This document shows positions 54,846-64,000 of a stretch of 64,000 nucleotides of DNA, in pieces. The notes beneath the pieces are model-generated. The model saw only the letters and a list, made by a program, of their open reading frames with translations. It had not been told where the DNA came from and ran no database searches. The translations under genes and the position numbers were made by a program. Source of the DNA: Peribolospora baueri (Eukaryota > Basidiomycota > Peribolosporomycetes > Peribolosporales > Peribolosporaceae); assembly GCA_029717555.1 (NCBI GenBank), contig JAMDHS010000073.1, positions 1-64,000 on the forward strand, given 5' to 3'. Each line of letters opens with the position of its first letter. The first letter of the stretch is position 1.

Positions 54846-55619
54846 AAAAAAAGTCCCATCTAAATCTTACATTCACAGACCGGCGTTCTCTCAACTCGCC
54901 AGCGTCAGCGTCAGGACCGACCCGTCAGCACGTCTTCTGCTGCCCACGGACGCGTCCTCGTCACACAGGCCGCTGTCCTCGTCCTTCGAAGCGCTTCGGG
55001 AGGACTACGCCAGCGTCGTCCTCCTTGTCTGTCGCCGTCCGGTCGTCCATCTTCTTACCCACCCTCGACCCAGCCCATTTCCGTGCGCGGCCAGACAAGG
55101 GCTCGGCCGAGAGCGGCGATACGCGCGTCGCGCCCGCTCCGCTCCCATCCAACATGCCCATCAGACTCGCCGGCGGTCGGTTTGGTCCACCGTTCCGTTC
55201 TCTCACCCAAGCTGCCCGACACCGACACCACGGACAGGATAGCACGCCGGTGACGACTTGCTTGCGCTCCCGCCTCACCCACCAACCAACCACTCCCATC
55301 CTTTCCTTTCCCTCTCCCGCCGCGCCCTCAGTCGAAGTCGTTCTGCCGTAGTCCTCCCGCAGCGTGTCGCTGTTCCGCTCGTCACCGCCGGCGCGCCAAA
55401 TCTTCAGGCGCCCCTCCCACTACGGCAGCCCGGCGGACAAACACACACACACAGACAGGACGACGGACGGACGGACGGACGGACAGGTCACAGCGTAGCT
55501 TTTAGGCAAACAGAAAAGGCGCACACTTCCTCCTTTCTTCTCGCCCTTCCCTGCTACGGCTGGCTTCTCTGCGCGCCCGCCAGCGGACTGCTAGCCAGTC
55601 GCTCCTCCCAGGGCCCGAC
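54001..55619. other. Divergent intergenic region, PKA-C / SMI1
   Basis: About 1.6 kb with TAGTG (54087-54110), GATA (54690-54710) and AAAG (54810-54845) tracts, a CA run and GGAC units (55440-55484). It must hold both promoters and leaders; no further gene is supported. Confidence 0.6.
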
Positions 55620-58328
55620 ATGATCAAGCGGTCCGCCTTCTTCTCCACCCTGTCCTCCTACTTTGGCGTCGGCGGCAACACCGGCTCAGGAGACGCTTTT
55701 CCCACCACCACCTCGCGCAGAGACCCGAGGCGACGCGCCGGCGACGACCCTTGGTCGCTCCCCTACAGTTCCTCCAGGCTCGACCTTGGCCCAGGCGCTT
55801 CCACCTACTCCCTCGCCGACCCCTCCTCGCCCGGCTACTTCATGCCCAGCCAGCCATACGCCAAGGGCGGCGGCAACGGCGGCACCGGCGGCGCTCAAGC
55901 CTCTTACCCGCCCCGACAGATAGACGGCGTCGACAGCTCGTCTACGCTCGCCCTCAACATGTCCAACGGCATCCAAGCGGCCCCCAGACCACCCCGCGCC
56001 CCGCTCCAGTCCATCTCCTCCCCTAACCTCCCCGCGAGCGCATACCCTCCCCTCCGGCACACCTGGGACCGCATCCGAAATTGGTGCCAGCAAGAGTACC
56101 CCGAGCTCGGCGACACGCTCAACTGGCCCGCCCTCGACGCCGACATCGACGCGTTCGAGCTCGCCATCGGCTTCGCCCTTCCCCCGGCGGTGCGGGAGAG
56201 CTACCTGTGCGTCAACGGCCAGGAGGGGGAGAGCGCCGCCGCCTGTACCGATGGCCTCCTCTTCGGCATGGCCCTTCTCACTCTCGACGAGGCCCTCCAC
56301 GAGTGGCGCTTCTGGCGCAGCGTCGACAACGACCCCGACACGGGCGCCAACCCTCGGGTGCGGGCCATGATGAGCTCCGTGCCCCCTCTCTGGGTCCGCG
56401 AGGAGTACAGCTGCCGAGGCTGGATTCCGCTCATCACCGACAGAGTGGGCAACTACATCGGCGTCGACCTCGCTCCCGACCCCAACGGCAGCGGCGCCCC
56501 CGGTCAGGTCATCCTCTTCGGCCGCGAGTTTGACACAAAAGTGGTCCTGTGGAGGGGAGAGGGCGAGGGAGGCTGGGGACGCTGGTTGCAGAGCATCGCC
56601 GACGAGCTCGAGGCCGGCGAGACGTGGGAGCTTGACGACGGGAGCGGCGTCGCCGACAGCGCCGAGGAGGACGAGGACTCGGTCGGCTACGCGAGCTACT
56701 TCTCCGGCGGCGGAGGCGGCGGTGGTCGCGGCGGAGGCGATCGCGGAGGGGAGGGCGCTGCCGTCTTTAGGCTCACCGGCGAATACCGCGGATGGCCCGT
56801 CCTCGAGGCGTTTGCGGATAAGAGTATGCGAAAGTGGTCAGAGGTCGGTCTTGGTCGCGAATCGGCCGCCAGTGGCAGCAATGGCCCCCGTCCGCCGTCG
56901 GTGCGACTCGACGGCGCCGACGCCGACGCCGCCGTCGCCGCCGCTGCTGCTGCTGCCGCCGCGACTGCATCCGCGCAGACCGACGCCGCCGCCGCCGCCG
57001 GCCCATCTCGCGTTGGCGGCCACGTCCCCAGGGAAAGCCTCGACGGTTCCGAGCGGATAGGTCTCCACGCCCCGAGCCATCCTCTCGAATCCGTCGCAGA
57101 GACGCCGGGGAGCCCGGTGTTGAGCGCCGCCGAGGACGGCGCGCTACTTCAGTCTTTTGCGAACGATGGCTCGCCGTCGTCAGAGGACCTCCGCGTCGAC
57201 GTATCCGTCACTACACTCAACTCTACCTCGGCTTCGGCACCGCAAAGCCGAGATCCCGCCGGCTCGTCCCAACTCTTGTCTCCTCCGCCGCCGAGCTTCA
57301 AGTCACCGATCCGGAACAACGGCAAGCAGCGGGAGCGACAATTCTCGGCGGCCGGCAGCAACGACGAGGTCGAGGACCTCTCCGTGCCGCCCGGACCGAC
57401 GCGGGAGCGGCCGCTGAGCCAAGGCCCGCCCGCCGCGCCGCTCGACCTGCCGACGGTCGACGACGTACGTGCGGCGCAAGCGGCCGCGATGGCCCAACAC
57501 CGAACGAGCGGCCGATTCACCCTAGAACCTGGCGGCCGCCACGACTACGACTCGGGCGCGATAGACCTCGGCGCACCGAGGTCGTCCTCGTCGTCCTCTT
57601 CACCCCGCCAGGGTCGGCCGACGAGCAATGCCAACGGTGTGCGAACGACGGGCGGCCCGACGACGGCGTTGGCTGACGTCGTCATCGACCCTTCTATCGA
57701 TCCTCTCGGCGGCGGTGCTGCGGGCAGGAACGGGGCGCGGCTGAGCTCTAGTTCGAGTCCGCGCGGGTCGAGCGAAAGCGCGTTGGCGAGGGCGGGTCTC
57801 ATGGGCGGCAGTACGCCCAAGGTGCTCACGCCCACCACGTCGTCTCGGGATAGCACGGCGGGCAAGGCCTTGCCGCCGCTGGTCGACTCGCTGGTCGACA
57901 CCACCACCACCGCATCTCCGTCTCCATCCCCGACTCCTTCGCCCGCCAAGGTCAGATCGCCGCTGACCGACGGCATCGTTTCTTCGCCCTTGGAGGAATC
58001 TCCCCGTTCGCCGACGTCGACGTCGTCTGGCTCCGTCTCCGGCTCGAATTCCAATTCGGTCACTCCGAGGGCCATGTCTCCCGGGAGCGCCGCGTCAGGC
58101 GGTGGAGGACAAGGATCACCAGGCGGCGAGCTGAGAGACGGAGACGGAGACGGCGAAGGGCAAGGGCATGGATCGACGACAAAGTTGGCAAAGCGGCTCA
58201 GCATCACCGGCGGCCCTCGCCCGGCGGGGCCGAGGACGAGGCATCTGAGGAACGATAACCACGGCGTAGGCAGCATTGGCAGCCTTAAGGAGCTCAATCT
58301 CGATGATGGCCCTGGGGCGACTACGTAA
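55620..58328 (+). CDS. SMI1: SMI1/KNR4 cell-wall assembly regulator
   Basis: A single 902-residue exon that starts MIKRSAFFSTLSSYFGVGG. The SMI1/KNR4 fold occupies about residues 140-330: TWDRIRNWCQQEYPELGDTL, IDAFELAIGFALPPAVRESY, GLLFGMALLTLDEALHEWRF, YSCRGWIPLITDRVGNYIGV, DLAPDPN and GQVILFGREFDTKVV. The family scaffolds wall-stress signalling (SLT2 MAP kinase) and glucan/chitin synthesis in yeasts. The second half is a Ser/Pro-rich disordered tail that begins with a polyAla tract (near 56920-57000). Length and layout match basidiomycete homologues with long tails rather than the shorter yeast KNR4. Confidence 0.9.
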   Translation: MIKRSAFFSTLSSYFGVGGNTGSGDAFPTTTSRRDPRRRAGDDPWSLPYSSSRLDLGPGASTYSLADPSSPGYFMPSQPYAKGGGNGGTGGAQASYPPRQIDGVDSSSTLALNMSNGIQAAPRPPRAPLQSISSPNLPASAYPPLRHTWDRIRNWCQQEYPELGDTLNWPALDADIDAFELAIGFALPPAVRESYLCVNGQEGESAAACTDGLLFGMALLTLDEALHEWRFWRSVDNDPDTGANPRVRAMMSSVPPLWVREEYSCRGWIPLITDRVGNYIGVDLAPDPNGSGAPGQVILFGREFDTKVVLWRGEGEGGWGRWLQSIADELEAGETWELDDGSGVADSAEEDEDSVGYASYFSGGGGGGGRGGGDRGGEGAAVFRLTGEYRGWPVLEAFADKSMRKWSEVGLGRESAASGSNGPRPPSVRLDGADADAAVAAAAAAAAATASAQTDAAAAAGPSRVGGHVPRESLDGSERIGLHAPSHPLESVAETPGSPVLSAAEDGALLQSFANDGSPSSEDLRVDVSVTTLNSTSASAPQSRDPAGSSQLLSPPPPSFKSPIRNNGKQRERQFSAAGSNDEVEDLSVPPGPTRERPLSQGPPAAPLDLPTVDDVRAAQAAAMAQHRTSGRFTLEPGGRHDYDSGAIDLGAPRSSSSSSSPRQGRPTSNANGVRTTGGPTTALADVVIDPSIDPLGGGAAGRNGARLSSSSSPRGSSESALARAGLMGGSTPKVLTPTTSSRDSTAGKALPPLVDSLVDTTTTASPSPSPTPSPAKVRSPLTDGIVSSPLEESPRSPTSTSSGSVSGSNSNSVTPRAMSPGSAASGGGGQGSPGGELRDGDGDGEGQGHGSTTKLAKRLSITGGPRPAGPRTRHLRNDNHGVGSIGSLKELNLDDGPGATT

Positions 58329-59956
58329 TCGGCATCCCAACCAACCCAACCTCGCTTGCGTCCTTCGCGCCGTCCCCTTCCCACACCGGCACCGGTCTCA
58401 TCTTCTCTCGTTCGTTTTCATCGTTATTCGAGCCGGTCATGCCCCTCCCTTTGCGCTTGCGCCTTCAACATCCCCTCCCACCTAGATGCTCGTCCACTCT
58501 CTTCGTCGCTCCCTCGCACGTGCCCGTCCGTCCGTCCGTCCAACCAAGCCAGCCAAGCCAAGCCAGCTTACCAACTTGCCAGCCAGCTAGCCAGCCAGGC
58601 GCCCTATACCCTGACACACATCGGCCGAACAAATTTTCCTCTCTTTTCCCCGCCATCCATCTTCCTTTTTTTGCCTCTTTTTTTTTTTTTTTTTTCTTCC
58701 CTTCCCGAGACATAGTCCGGACCCTTGCGTCGTCGACTCGCTTCTCGTACCCATTATCGGGCCCCCGACGTTCTCCCGCCTCGTTTCCCCTACGCCGACG
58801 GCCCAAGCGGCCCGGCCCGAGCCCGAGCGGGTGTCTATCTATCTCTTGGCGTCTTATTAGCCCCCTTTCTTTCTATGTTCTGCGCTTCTAGTGACGAGAC
58901 GGATCGTTTACCCCGATTCGGTGATCCCCTTCGTTTCGTTCTCGGCACGGACTAGATCTGTCCTTTTCCTTCTTCCTTCTTGTTCCTTCTTGGCTCGTGT
59001 TCATATTTTCCTCGTTCGCTAAACTTCTTTGCCCCTCTTTTGCGCGCATAACAAAACCGTCTTTCCTTTTTTTTGTCTTTTCTTTGTTTCATCCTCGCTT
59101 CGCTTCTAACCCCGATCGATCGATTCCTTCCATTCCCCTCGTTCGTTGCCCACATACGCGTGCTTCGATGCCCCTCCTTCGTCACAAACCCGCACCGAAC
59201 CCGTCTCTCGTCCACACCGTCCTTTTTCTTTCCTTTCCTCTTATTTTTTTTATCCTTTTTCTTCTTCTTCGTCTTCGGTCGGCCAGCCCGACCTTTGGCA
59301 TTCCTTCTCTCGACCCTTTGGACACTTTGGGACGAGGAGCAGCAGCAGCAACAACAACAACGGCAGCGCCATCCCTCATTCGGAGCGCAAGCAAGCGTCT
59401 GTTCTTCTTTTCTCCCGCTTTCGCCTCGCTTCGGCTTTGTCGTCGCTTCCCTTCTTCTTCTTCCGTCCAGAGTGTTTCTTTTCTTCCCTCCTTGCTCGTT
59501 CGTCCCCCCACGCGCTTCGTCCCTCCATCCGTCTATCCCACCGTCCCTTCCACCGTCCGTACCCCTCTTCGGTTCCTCCGTCGGGTCCCGTGTCGTTTTG
59601 TCGTTCAGCCTGTCGTCGTCGGACTTTTTGGATGAGATGAATCAAGGGCCGACTGATCGATCGTGATCGTGTGCCTGCTTGTCTGTCTGTCTCTGTCTGC
59701 CCCGTCTAGTCGCCCTCTCGGGCTGGCCGAGGCTCGAGCGAGCGAGCGGATGGCTGGCCGATCGGACCCCGATCGCGGCGTCGCGCGGTGGGCAGGTCGC
59801 GCGTTATCTCGGTTGGGCCGATGCGGTGGTCGCCGTGATGGTGGTGGTGGTCGTCGTCGTCGTCGTCGCCGGTCGTGTGGATATATACATACTGACTGAC
59901 TGTCTGACTCCCTCCACTCCCTCCACCTCCATAACCACCCCACCCACCCGCTCACC
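58329..59956. other. Intergenic stretch, SMI1 3' end to xanthine dioxygenase promoter
   Basis: T-rich and CT-rich with several long T runs (58671-58696, 59240-59275). Overlapping open frames near 58997-59666 are Phe/Ser/Pro compositional artefacts. The last 150 bases form the xanthine dioxygenase promoter. Confidence 0.6.
59804..59887 (+). promoter_or_regulatory. Xanthine dioxygenase promoter: GATA site, near-palindrome and TATA
   Basis: TTATCT (AGATAA on the other strand, a HGATAR site) at 59804-59809 overlaps TCGG-N5-CCGA at 59809-59821. That is one base short of the TCGG-N6-CCGA spacing described for the purine activator UaY. ATATATA at 59881-59887 lies about 75 bases before the ATG. Confidence 0.45.
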
Positions 59957-61967
59957 ATGTCCTCGCTCACCTTCGAACCCCTCCCCGCCTCCGCTATCCC
60001 CGGCGCACCCTCCCCGCGGCGCGACCCGAACTTTGGGCGCATCGTCCGTGGCGTCGACCTGGCCAACCTATCCGACGACCAGCTCGAACAAGTCAAGCAC
60101 GCCCTCTACACTCACTCCCTCCTCCTCTTCCCCGCCACCAAGCTTGAGCCCGACGCACAGTACCGCTTGACCAAGGTCCGTACAGTCCCAGTCCTCACCC
60201 CCGCTCTGTGATGACCGCCGACGCCCCCTCGGCTGATCCTTTCTTCACCGCCCTTCGTCTCCTCGGCGTATCGTATCGAATCGTATCGCATCGTTACGAC
60301 GCCCGACCCGCCCTCAGGCTTTTGACGTGAGTCGCTGTCGAACCCTCCGTCGCCAAGGACGAGGACAAGACGAGACGGCAAGACACTCAGACTCGCTTTC
60401 TTCCACCCCTCGCCGCCTCGCAGCCGACGTCCGAGTCCTACGGCCACGGCAACAACGGCCGCCAAGAAAAATCCGTCCTCCACCCCGACCTCAAGACCAT
60501 CCCCGCCGTGCCCCAGGTCCAGCTCATCGGCAACGGCCTTGTCCAGAGCCACTACGGTCTCCAAGGCGCACAGCTCAAGCACCCGCATCACAAGACTTTT
60601 CACAAAACACACGTCTCCGATGACGACGAGGCCCGTGGGTTCACGAGGTGCGAGAGCGGCATGCCCTCGTTTCATACGCCTCCTCCTCTGTCCTCCGTCC
60701 CGCTCCGTCGCTGACTCGGTCTCCTTCCGCCTCGCCTCGCCTCCGTCCCAAAGATTCTACCGCTGGGTACGTTTTCGTCTCCTACCTCGCCCTCGCCCTC
60801 GCTCGTTCGCTCACACAGACGACCTTTTGTTTCCCCGCAGCACATCGACGCCGCTCTGTACAAACTCTCCCCTCCGCGCGTCACGACGCTGTATGCGCTC
60901 AAGGTGCCCAAGGGAGCGCCTCAGATGGTGAGGTGAGTAAATGCGCTGAACGTACCGAAGGGTCATACGATTCGAGAGGGCGTGCACGAAAACGCTCACC
61001 GCCACCTTGCGCTCGGCCCTAGATACGACGACGGCACCGGCGACGAGCTCCCCGTCCCCCTGGGTACGACAGCGTGTGAGTGCGCGAGTCTCCCGACCGC
61101 TGCGTTTACGCCAGTGTCGACCACCGACCGACCTGGATTGCCTCTCTCTTCTACAGTCGTTTCGGGCGCGACCATGTTCGACCGCCTCTCTCCGGCTGAA
61201 AAGTCGCTGGCGGTGCGGACGACAGTGCGGTATGCGCCTCATCCGTACGTCTGGATGGGCCCCGCACGATCCAAGCCCACGGGTCTCGGCTTGGAGGACG
61301 AAGGGAGGGAGATGAGCTTGGAGGACTTGCCGGAGTGGCGGGAGGACGAGGTGAAGCAACTTCCCATGGTGAGCCGTCGCCGCGGGAATGGAGAGCGACG
61401 GGGGGCGGAGGCGGATATTCAGACGTTCAGATTCACTCACCCGTCCCCGCCTTGGCCTTGGCCCCCACTCGCAGTTGTGGACGAACCCGGTGACGGGCCG
61501 TCTGCACTTCCAGGTCCACCCCTCGGCGGTACAAGAGCTCATCATCGACTCCATCGATGCCTCGGCCGGATCCAAGGTGCCCGAAGGCGAGCGGCTCTTC
61601 CCGCAAGGCGCGCACATCAAGGACCTGGCCGAGGTCAGGAAGATTGTGTACGAGTGAGTCGGTCGAACCGTCTCGTCTCGGCTTTGTTTCGTTCGTTCGT
61701 GGCCGTCGAGGTCGTGGTCGTCTCGTCTCATCGCCTCGTTCGCGGGCCTCTTCTGCCAGCCTCCAACGACCGGCAATCGACCCGTCGCTGGTGTACGCCC
61801 ACGATTGGGAAGAGGGCGACATGTGCCTCTTCCACAACCAGGGCGTCCTCCACTCTGTCGTGGGCGCCTTCAAGCCCGACGAGGTGCGCATGTTCCACCA
61901 GTGCAACCTGGCCGCCAGCGAGGACCCCAAGGGCCCGTCCGACGAGGACGTGAGCGCCTTTGCGTAG
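59957..61967 (+). CDS. xanA: Alpha-ketoglutarate-dependent xanthine dioxygenase (XanA type, TauD fold)
   Basis: Nine exons close in frame: 59957-60175, 60318-60326, 60424-60647, 60754-60766, 60841-60932, 61023-61075, 61157-61368, 61475-61653 and 61760-61967, for 402 residues. The core is a TauD-type dioxygenase with the Fe(II) facial triad: HIDAALY gives His-X-Asp and LFHNQGVLHSVVGAF the distal His, with 2-oxoglutarate-binding Arg candidates after it. Fungal XanA-like features include RRDPNFGRIVRGVDLANLSD, ESYGHGNN, LGTTAFVSGATMFDRL and VYAHDWEEGDMCLFHNQ. XanA converts xanthine, 2-oxoglutarate and O2 to urate, succinate and CO2. Exon 2 is 9 nt (AFD) and exon 4 is 13 nt (RFYRW). The neighbour, hydroxyisourate hydrolase, acts two steps later, which supports the purine role over other TauD relatives. 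Donor 1 is GTCCGT. Confidence 0.85.
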
Positions 61968-62354
61968 CGTAGCGTAGTAAGTAAGTTAAGTATGTATGTG
62001 TGTATGTGTGTATGTATGTATGTATGTAGTGCGCCTGTCCGTCCGTCGGTCTGTCCGTCTGTCCGTGGGTGGGTGCGGTGCGGAAACAAAAGCGTGCGTC
62101 GTCGCAAAACCTTTTCCTATTCCCATCGGTTTGTACTTTTTTTCCTCTTTTCTTTCCCGCCGCCTCCCGCGAACGTCTCCCTCCGACTCGTCTCGTCTCG
62201 TCTGTCTCGTCTCGTCTCGTCTGTCTCGTCTCGTATTTGTACGTCCGAAGAACCGGGCTTCACGCCCAAACAAACGACGGTCTGTGTTGCATGGTGCGCT
62301 AGCGTGGGCGAGACTTTACGAAATTTTCGTACGATCTTCCTTTCTAGCGGCCAG
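61968..62354. other. 3' region between convergent xanA and hydroxyisourate hydrolase
   Basis: Only a GTAT/GTATGT microsatellite (61990-62030), CCGTCTGT units and TCGTC repeats (62190-62232) are seen. The two genes converge on fewer than 400 bases. Confidence 0.65.
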
Positions 62355-63076
62355 TCATGACCCGCGATACTGGACGGAGAGAGGTGAGACGGGGGCGATG
62401 GTGCGCATGGATGGATGAGTGGATGAGCGTCCGCCGGCCGAGTTGGATGAAGAGAGAGGGAGCTCGAGAGCACTCACGGTGGTGTAAGAGTGGTTGGAGA
62501 GCAGCAGAGGGATGTGGTAGTGCGCGTCCGGCGGGTCTTGGACGGTGAAATAGATCTGGCGGGAGCGAAGTGGAAGGACGTTTGTTTGTCTGTCTCTGTC
62601 TTTCTGTCTTGTCTGTCTATCTATCTGTCTTGTGTCTTGACGACGGATATGCGCCGGTCAGCCCGCGCTTTAGTTTTGCTCACCTCGACAAAGGGAAAAA
62701 AGGTAGGCCTCGCCTTCCGGTCAAAGTAGTCGCCCGTCTCGAACCTCATCTTGTACACGCCCGGCTCGAGGACGTGCGTTAGCGAGAGAAGGTTCGTTGC
62801 TCGGCCGTCTGAGTCGGTCTCCCTGTTGTCGTGTCGCGGCCGTGGCGGTGAGAAAGGGAAAGAGAAGAGGAAAATCTTTCTTTCTTTCTTTCTTTCTTTC
62901 ACTCACCCCTCGGCCACCGTCGCAAACGCCACTCCCTGCCCCTGCCCCTGCTGCCGCTCCAGGCGGACGGAGACGCCGTCGCCCGGCTTGCCCTCGGTGG
63001 CGTCCAGGACGTGGCAGGTGATGGGCGACTTGTGCGGCCGCGCGGTCATGGTCGTCGTCGTCGTCGTCGTGGTCAT
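62355..63076 (-). CDS. 5-hydroxyisourate hydrolase (transthyretin-like)
   Basis: Exons 62907-63076, 62684-62822, 62478-62555 and 62355-62369 give 133 residues. The protein shows the family blocks SPITCHVLDATEGKPGDGVS (His of the active site), TDSDGRATNLL, YKMRFETGDYFDRKARPTFF, PFVEIYFTV, AHYHIPLLLSNHSYTT and the C-terminal tetrapeptide YRGS, the signature that separates the hydrolase from transthyretin hormone carriers. The last exon has 15 nt and encodes only YRGS and the stop. The enzyme turns 5-hydroxyisourate into OHCU in the urate-to-allantoin route. No PTS1 is present, so it is probably cytosolic. Two Mets are possible; the first (63076) adds nine residues, eight of them Thr, before MTARPHK (63049). 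Intron 1 has a TTTC run at its start. Confidence 0.93.
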
Positions 63077-63824
63077 CGTCGTCGGTCTGGTGCTGAGCGG
63101 CGACGAGACGGAGATGGAGACGGGAACGACCGACGACGGTGGGTTATCGGTTATCGGTTATCTCCGCCGGAGATGCCTCGGTCGAGCCGAGGCGATAAAA
63201 TAGAGTCGCACGGGAGCGGACGGCGATCACGAACGCCGGCGGCCGTGTTTGTGTCGCACGACGGACAGGTTGGTGCTCCTCCTCCTTCTCCCTCAGCAGC
63301 CCTCGTCGCTCCTCACTCGCACTCGCACTCGCACCCACCCACTCGGGCCTGCAAGAGAACAAAGAACAACTGTTCGAGCTCATGTCGCCCCCCCTTCAGC
63401 ACTCGGCCGCCTCTGTCGCGGATGCTTCGCGGCGAGCGGGCCAGCGATAAGACCAGCCAGCCAGCCAGCCCCAGCCAGCCCGTCACCGCGCCCGGTCTTC
63501 TTATCTCGCATCTTCGCCCTCTCTAGCGTCGCCTCGCTCAGGAACAATCTATCACCGCTCACCGTCGTCCATGACAGGAGACGACGGATGGAGGAGCGGC
63601 GGATCGCTCCAGGACGGCGCGGCGCGGCGCGGTTCGGACGGCGGCCAACGACTCCCTCTTCACCTTCGTCCCTCCTCCACCGCTGACACCGTTCCCTCTT
63701 TTCCTCCTGCTTCACCTCCCCCTCATCGTCGCTCCAACGCCGTTGTCTATAGCGCGGCTAGCAAAGTGCAGTGACTTGACGGACGGACGGACGGACGGAC
63801 AGGGACCCCGGTGCACGAGCGCCC
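63077..63824. other. Divergent region between hydroxyisourate hydrolase and the last gene
   Basis: Besides the cluster at 63121-63166 it holds CGATAA (63193-63198), CGATAAG (63445-63451) and TTATCT (63501-63506), CCAG tracts (63451-63480) and GGAC units (63779-63800). No coding frame is supported. Confidence 0.6.
63121..63166 (-). promoter_or_regulatory. GATA triplet and two CGG-N6-CCG palindromes upstream of the hydrolase
   Basis: TTATC (GATAA on the gene strand) occurs at 63144, 63151 and 63158, spaced exactly 7 bases. CGG-N6-CCG occurs at 63121-63132 (followed by A) and at 63155-63166 (preceded by T); the second overlaps the last GATA site. The centre is about 45-90 bases upstream of the ATG at 63076. 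HGATAR is the AreA target and TCGG-N6-CCGA the UaY purine-inducer target in Aspergillus; these are close matches. Confidence 0.6.
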
Positions 63825-64000
63825 ATGGCAACCGTCTTCCCCGAAAAGGCCGACGTGGCGTCCTCGCACATCGTCACCGTCGAGCCCAGTCACACCGCCC
63901 CGCCCTCACCCACCCGACCTGGCTCCGAGGACAACGACGGCGACGACACGCGAAGCCGCCATGCCGCTTCGCCCTCGCCAGATTTGCCCCCCGGCTTACG
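63825..64000 (+). CDS. Start of an unidentified gene, cut by the window edge
   Basis: An open frame of 58 codons begins MATVFPEKADVASSHIVTVE and is still open at the last base, reading SPDLPPGLR. The visible part is a hydrophilic, Pro/Asp-rich N-terminus as found in cytosolic tails of fungal transporters, but no domain is visible. It is divergent from the hydroxyisourate hydrolase and has GATA sites upstream, so a purine or other nitrogen-compound permease would fit; this is context inference only. Confidence 0.5.
   Translation, partial: MATVFPEKADVASSHIVTVEPSHTAPPSPTRPGSEDNDGDDTRSRHAASPSPDLPPGL

Noticed and set aside
58997-59666. Overlapping Phe/Ser/Pro-rich frames of up to 212 codons
   Set aside because: Produced by T-rich and CT-rich sequence; all three forward frames are open at once.

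Overview
The window looks like nuclear DNA of a GC-rich basidiomycete fungus. The genes are packed on both strands and split by many short GT-AG introns. The set includes fungal-only genes (a DASH-complex DAD4, an AreA-type GATA factor, a PHO85-type cyclin, SMI1/KNR4 and a XanA-type xanthine dioxygenase). Long Ser/Pro/Ala-rich low-complexity tracts fill many proteins. I cannot fix the class; the placement in Basidiomycota is an inference from gene architecture and composition. No rRNA, CRISPR array, transposon ORF or virus-like element was recognised, and no tRNA was noticed by eye.

Left part (1-24 kb): a PCL-type cyclin (+), a 1,658-residue AreA-like nitrogen regulator (+) whose first intron is a long CTTT microsatellite, an RBM5/10-like splicing factor (-) divergent from complex I subunit NDUFB4 (+), then DCP1 (-) divergent from a START-domain protein (+).

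Middle (24-43 kb) is housekeeping: CDC45 (-) head-to-head with SPT6 (+) across a promoter with a MluI cell-cycle box, mitochondrial Phe-tRNA synthetase (+), SNU13 (-), complex I NDUFA6 (-) divergent from DAD4 (+), and a potassium-channel-beta-type aldo/keto reductase (-).

Right part (43-64 kb) is more accessory: a very large secreted aspartic protease with an N-terminal Ser/Thr stalk (-), a TetX-like FAD monooxygenase without introns (+), the PKA catalytic subunit (-), SMI1/KNR4 (+), and a purine-catabolism pair. The pair is an alpha-ketoglutarate-dependent xanthine dioxygenase (+) converging on 5-hydroxyisourate hydrolase (-). Upstream of the hydrolase are three GATA-factor sites in exact 7-bp tandem and two CGG-N6-CCG palindromes. 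An open reading frame whose function cannot be told starts just beyond and runs off the window.

Exon models were built by hand from splice signals, reading phase and family motifs. Most genes close in frame from start to stop. The RBM5-like gene has unresolved introns, and the cyclin start is uncertain. Several models need micro-exons of 5, 7, 9, 11 and 13 nt, and the hydrolase ends in a 15-nt exon that encodes its catalytic tail.
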